In this document: piece after piece, positions 5,243 through 7,695 of the stretch
Position numbering within the stretch: the first letter of the stretch is position 1
Layout of the letters: each line of letters opens with the position of its first letter
NCBI GenBank assembly: GCA_017852615.1
Contig: JAFMKX010000015.1
Coordinates: 5,407 to 13,101, forward strand
DNA: 7,695 nt
Reading direction: 5' to 3'
From: Pontimonas sp.
GTDB lineage: Bacteria > Actinomycetota > Actinomycetes > Actinomycetales > Microbacteriaceae
Notes under the pieces: model-generated
The model's input: only the letters and a program-made list of their open reading frames with translations
Database searches by the model: none
Told to the model about the DNA's origin: nothing
Program-made: the position numbers and the translations under genes

Positions 5243-6448
5243 ATGGATTGGCAATCACCCGCGGAATCATTGCCCTCGGCATTTGTGCCCGAGGCAATGC
5301 ACGCAACGCTGCGAGGCACACCGCCCGTGAGTGGAGCGTGGCGCGATGGAGACCATCCGGGCGATCGCGCCTTTTCGCAACTGGGTCCTTTTGAGACCGA
5401 ACACGGCGATGCCCTACCCCATGTTCGTCTCGCCTACGAGAGTTTTGGCGAGCTGAACTCCGATAAGTCCAATGCGATCTTGGTCTTTCACGCGCTCACT
5501 GGTGATTCTCACGTCACCGGAAGCGCTGGCCCCGGTCACCCCACCACGGGGTGGTGGTCAGGAATTGTCGGTCCAGGCCTCGCGCTAGACACCAACACCT
5601 GGTGTGTGATCACCCCTAACGTGATGGGCGGCTGCCAAGGGTCTACTGGTCCTGCAAGTTTTAGCCCCACTGGGCGAGAGTGGGGCTCTCGCTTTCCCTA
5701 TCTGACGATTCGCGATCAAACTAGGGCCACCAAAATGCTCGCCGATAACTTAGGCATTGAGAGATTCGCCGCGGTCATCGGTGGGTCCATGGGGGGCATG
5801 CACGCTCTGGAATGGGCTATCGAATACCCAAACACTCTTGCGCGCTTGGGGCTCATTGCCACCAGTGCCAGCACCAGTGCTGATCAGCTTGCTGGCAACT
5901 CTTTGCAGATTGAAGCCATCACCGTTGATCCGTTTTTTGCTAGTGGCGATTATTACGACCACGAGGAAGGCCCCTACCGTGGCCTCGCACTGGCTAGGCG
6001 AATGGCCCTGGTCAACTATCGCTCCCCTGATGAACTCAACGATCGATTCGAGCGAACCTGGCAGAGCAGTGTCTCACCAATGGGTGATGATGGCAGATTT
6101 GCTGTGGAGAGCTATCTGGATTTCCACGGCAACAAATTCACCAGGCGCTTTGATGCCAATAGCTATATATCGCTGGTGGCAGCCATGAATTCCCACGATG
6201 TTTCCCGGGATCGAGGCTCGCTCGAAGAGGTTTTGCGAGAGATTAGGCAACCGAGTTTGGTGCTGGGCATCGATAGCGACCGACTCTTCCCGATTGCTCA
6301 ACAACAGGAGTTGGCAGCCCACCTCCCCCATGTTCTTTCGGGTTCAGTGGCAGAGATCATTGCTTCCCCCTACGGTCATGATGGGTTCCTCATCGAGACC
6401 GAGCGCGTGGGTTCAGCGCTCCACACTCTGATGGCCACTCCGGCTTAG
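5243..6448 (+). CDS. metX: Homoserine O-acetyltransferase
   Basis: This alpha/beta-hydrolase-fold enzyme acylates L-homoserine from acetyl-CoA, the committed step toward methionine. It has 401 residues, slightly long because of a roughly 35-residue N-terminal arm before the core (DHPGDRAFSQLGPFETEHG). The catalytic triad is visible: Ser182 in the nucleophile elbow GGSMGG, Asp346 in DSDRLFP and His379 in GHDGFL. Other family hallmarks are HALTGDSHVTG (83-93), GWWSGIVGPG (103-112), NVMGGCQGSTGP (126-137) and WGSRFPYLTIRDQ (147-159). The MDWQ start and its ribosome site support the chosen ATG. Some MetX-family members use succinyl-CoA; next to metY, an acetyl-specific enzyme is the simplest reading. 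The gene may be transcribed from metY or from a start in the 87-base spacer. Its last four bases overlap the 3' end of nnrD on the other strand. Confidence 0.96.
   Translation: MDWQSPAESLPSAFVPEAMHATLRGTPPVSGAWRDGDHPGDRAFSQLGPFETEHGDALPHVRLAYESFGELNSDKSNAILVFHALTGDSHVTGSAGPGHPTTGWWSGIVGPGLALDTNTWCVITPNVMGGCQGSTGPASFSPTGREWGSRFPYLTIRDQTRATKMLADNLGIERFAAVIGGSMGGMHALEWAIEYPNTLARLGLIATSASTSADQLAGNSLQIEAITVDPFFASGDYYDHEEGPYRGLALARRMALVNYRSPDELNDRFERTWQSSVSPMGDDGRFAVESYLDFHGNKFTRRFDANSYISLVAAMNSHDVSRDRGSLEEVLREIRQPSLVLGIDSDRLFPIAQQQELAAHLPHVLSGSVAEIIASPYGHDGFLIETERVGSALHTLMATPA
5663..5692 (+). other. Overlapping hairpins inside metX
   Basis: AGCCCCACT (5663-5671) and AGTGGGGCT (5679-5687) form a perfect 9-bp stem with a 7-base loop. 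An alternative 7-bp stem, GCGAGAG (5674-5680) with CTCTCGC (5686-5692), uses part of the same bases, so the two exclude each other. Both lie in codons for a family-conserved stretch (SPTGREWGSRF), so coding constraint alone may account for them. Confidence 0.25.
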
Positions 6449-7275
6449 CCCAGGTAGCGCCCGACCACCCCGGGCAGCGCTGAACACAGATCACCGACCG
6501 TAATCGGTCCACCACCATTGCGCTGTGACGCTTTCTGCGCTGCGAGGTTATGCAGGAGAGCACCGGCCACCGCAAGCTCGGGTACCGCCTCTGGTGTCGC
6601 ACTCACGGTGTCTCGATTCGCCGCAGCGAGAGCTCCCAGAATTCCTGCCAGAGCATCACCGGTTCCCGCGGTGGCCAACCAGGGTGTTGCGACAGGAAGC
6701 TCCCAGACCGCACCGCCCGGTGAGGTGATGGTGGTGAGGGAGCCTTTGGCCACGACGGTCACTCCCAAGGTTGCCGCCACTTCCGCGGAGCGAGTCGCAT
6801 CATCGCGTGCCACACCTCCACAAACCTGGGTGTAGAGCTTCTCTAACTCTTTCGTGTGGGGTGTGAGAATCGAGGGTGGGAAAGAGTCCAGGCTTGAGAA
6901 TAAATCGAGCCCACCCGCGTCGACAATGGCCAGCGGAGACAGGGCGAGTAGTTCACTCATCCTGTCTCGATCAGGAGTTTCCAGGGGAGTAGGAACGCCG
7001 CTTCCCACAACACAGGCATCCACAGCGCCTGGCGCAACTACCACCTCCGGGTGGGACATCACCACCATCGAGGCCACCTCAGCAGGGCCGAAGTAGCGCA
7101 CCATTCCCACCCCGGTGCGTAACGCCGCTTCAATACCGATCAGGGCAGCACCGGGATAGGTTGCCGATCCGGTGGCGAAACCCACTACGCCGCGGCTGTA
7201 CTTATGATCCTTAGCACCCGGCGCACGAACCCAATCGGTCAAGAAATCTGGCTCGACGCGCACTGGTGATGACAT
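6445..7275 (-). CDS. nnrD: ADP-dependent NAD(P)H-hydrate dehydratase
   Basis: This enzyme dehydrates (S)-NADHX or (S)-NADPHX, damaged hydrated cofactors, back to NAD(P)H using ADP (ATP in eukaryotic relatives). It belongs to the ribokinase-like superfamily (YjeF C-terminal domain) and has 276 residues, the length of a stand-alone domain; the epimerase partner domain is not fused and not in the window. Visible motifs are HKYSRG (24-29), GSATYPGAALIGIEAALRTGVGMV (36-59), VVGSGVP where many members have a GPGLG-type turn, VDAGGLDLF (118-126), ILTPHTKELEKL (136-147), VVAKGS (174-179) and ATAGTGDALAG (201-211) with the catalytic Asp207. The start ATG at 7275 shares its first base with the TAA of the upstream kinase gene and has no Shine-Dalgarno sequence, so it is probably translated by reinitiation. 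The gene converges on metX with a 4-base overlap. Confidence 0.93.
   Translation of the reverse strand: MSSPVRVEPDFLTDWVRAPGAKDHKYSRGVVGFATGSATYPGAALIGIEAALRTGVGMVRYFGPAEVASMVVMSHPEVVVAPGAVDACVVGSGVPTPLETPDRDRMSELLALSPLAIVDAGGLDLFSSLDSFPPSILTPHTKELEKLYTQVCGGVARDDATRSAEVAATLGVTVVAKGSLTTITSPGGAVWELPVATPWLATAGTGDALAGILGALAAANRDTVSATPEAVPELAVAGALLHNLAAQKASQRNGGGPITVGDLCSALPGVVGRYLG
6457..6478 (+). terminator. Possible metX terminator inside nnrD
   Basis: GCGCCCG (6457-6463) can pair with CGGGCAGC (6471-6478), seven pairs with one bulged A and a 7-base loop, beginning nine bases after the metX stop. There is no T run after it, and the bases are also codons near the 3' end of nnrD. It is the only hairpin I see that could end the metX transcript before it runs antisense through nnrD. 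Confidence 0.25.
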
Positions 7276-7695
7276 TAGCTAGGGGAAAATCCGCGAACAT
7301 CGCTGGTAGTCGGCGGTTGAGCACCCGAGCGCGACACGGTGATCGCCGCGCAATCCAGGGCGAAGCTCACTACCGCTTCAAGATCTGATGCCGAGATAGT
7401 GTCCCACCGCTCCTGACCCGTTGACCCCAAATATCCCCTCTGAGCCAGGGCAACAAGAGCCCCAGACATGAAGGAATCACCCGCGCCAATGGTGTCTACC
7501 ACCACAGTTGCCCTGGTGGGAAGCGTGACCTCGATGCCTCGGGCATAGGCGCTTGCGCCACTGGCACCACGAGTGATCATGACCACGCCAGCGCCCAATT
7601 CGTGCCAGTGTTCCACGACCTGCTCGTGCGATAGGTCTGGATAGAGCCACTCCACATCTTCATCACTTGCTTTGACCAGATCACTGCACGCAACA
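7275..7695 (-). CDS. PfkB-family sugar kinase, C-terminal part
   Basis: This is the last 139 residues of an ATP-dependent carbohydrate kinase; the frame is still open at the right edge and reads VACSDLVKASDEDVEWLYPD, so the N-terminal half lies outside. The PfkB signature 2, DTIGAGDSFMSGAL, carries the catalytic Asp of GAGD. Before it is VVMITRGASGASAYARG and after it FALDCAAITVSRSGAQPPTTSDV, the usual end of the fold. The VKASDEDVEWLYP segment and the C-terminal GAQPP resemble bacterial fructokinases, so fructose is the most likely substrate, but sugar specificity is set partly by the missing half. A GTG at 7655 is in frame but falls inside the conserved domain and is not the start. The stop codon overlaps the nnrD start by one base (TAATG), so the two are cotranscribed. 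Confidence 0.9.
   Translation of the reverse strand, partial: VACSDLVKASDEDVEWLYPDLSHEQVVEHWHELGAGVVMITRGASGASAYARGIEVTLPTRATVVVDTIGAGDSFMSGALVALAQRGYLGSTGQERWDTISASDLEAVVSFALDCAAITVSRSGAQPPTTSDVRGFSPS

Overview
The window looks like ordinary chromosome from an actinobacterium, most likely a member of Microbacteriaceae with a compact genome. The reasons are: actinobacterial sequence features (GQDPYP rather than GQDPYH in the uracil-DNA glycosylase; a homoserine acetyltransferase beginning MDWQ with a GPGHP-GWW block); moderately high G+C; several GTG starts; very small gaps between genes; and three pairs of same-strand genes whose stop and start codons share one base (TAATG, TAGTG, TAATG). 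The taxon is inferred from remembered family features, not from a search.

Layout, left to right. (1) Positions 1-330, plus strand: the end of an unrecognised, probably exported protein. (2) Positions 331-1746, minus strand: a complete amidase-signature hydrolase. Its stop codon abuts the stop of the first gene. (3) A short divergent intergenic region near 1747-1816 with TATA-like hexamers on both strands. (4) Positions 1817-3731, plus strand: a tight three-gene operon of a lipoprotein of unknown function, uracil-DNA glycosylase (ung) and a phosphinothricin/methionine-sulfone-type GNAT acetyltransferase. (5) A 119-base leader region rich in dyad symmetry. (6) metY (3851-5155) and metX (5243-6448), plus strand. 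They are separated by 87 bases that hold a strong 12-bp hairpin and a pair of mutually exclusive smaller hairpins. (7) On the minus strand, converging on metX with a 4-base overlap, nnrD (6445-7275) preceded by the 3' part of a PfkB-type sugar kinase that runs off the right edge.

How the genes work together. MetX acylates homoserine, and MetY exchanges the acetyl group for sulfide to give homocysteine, so the pair forms a direct-sulfhydrylation route to methionine. NnrD repairs hydrated NAD(P)H. It is translationally coupled to a sugar kinase of the same ribokinase-like superfamily. Ung removes uracil from DNA; its link to the lipoprotein and the acetyltransferase may be simple genome packing.

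I did not find a new defence system, mobile element, CRISPR array, tRNA or rRNA. The least explained material is non-coding: the metY leader (3732-3850), the metY-metX spacer (5156-5242) and a 21-bp perfect palindrome at the start of the lipoprotein gene (1842-1862). All coordinates and motif positions were read by eye.
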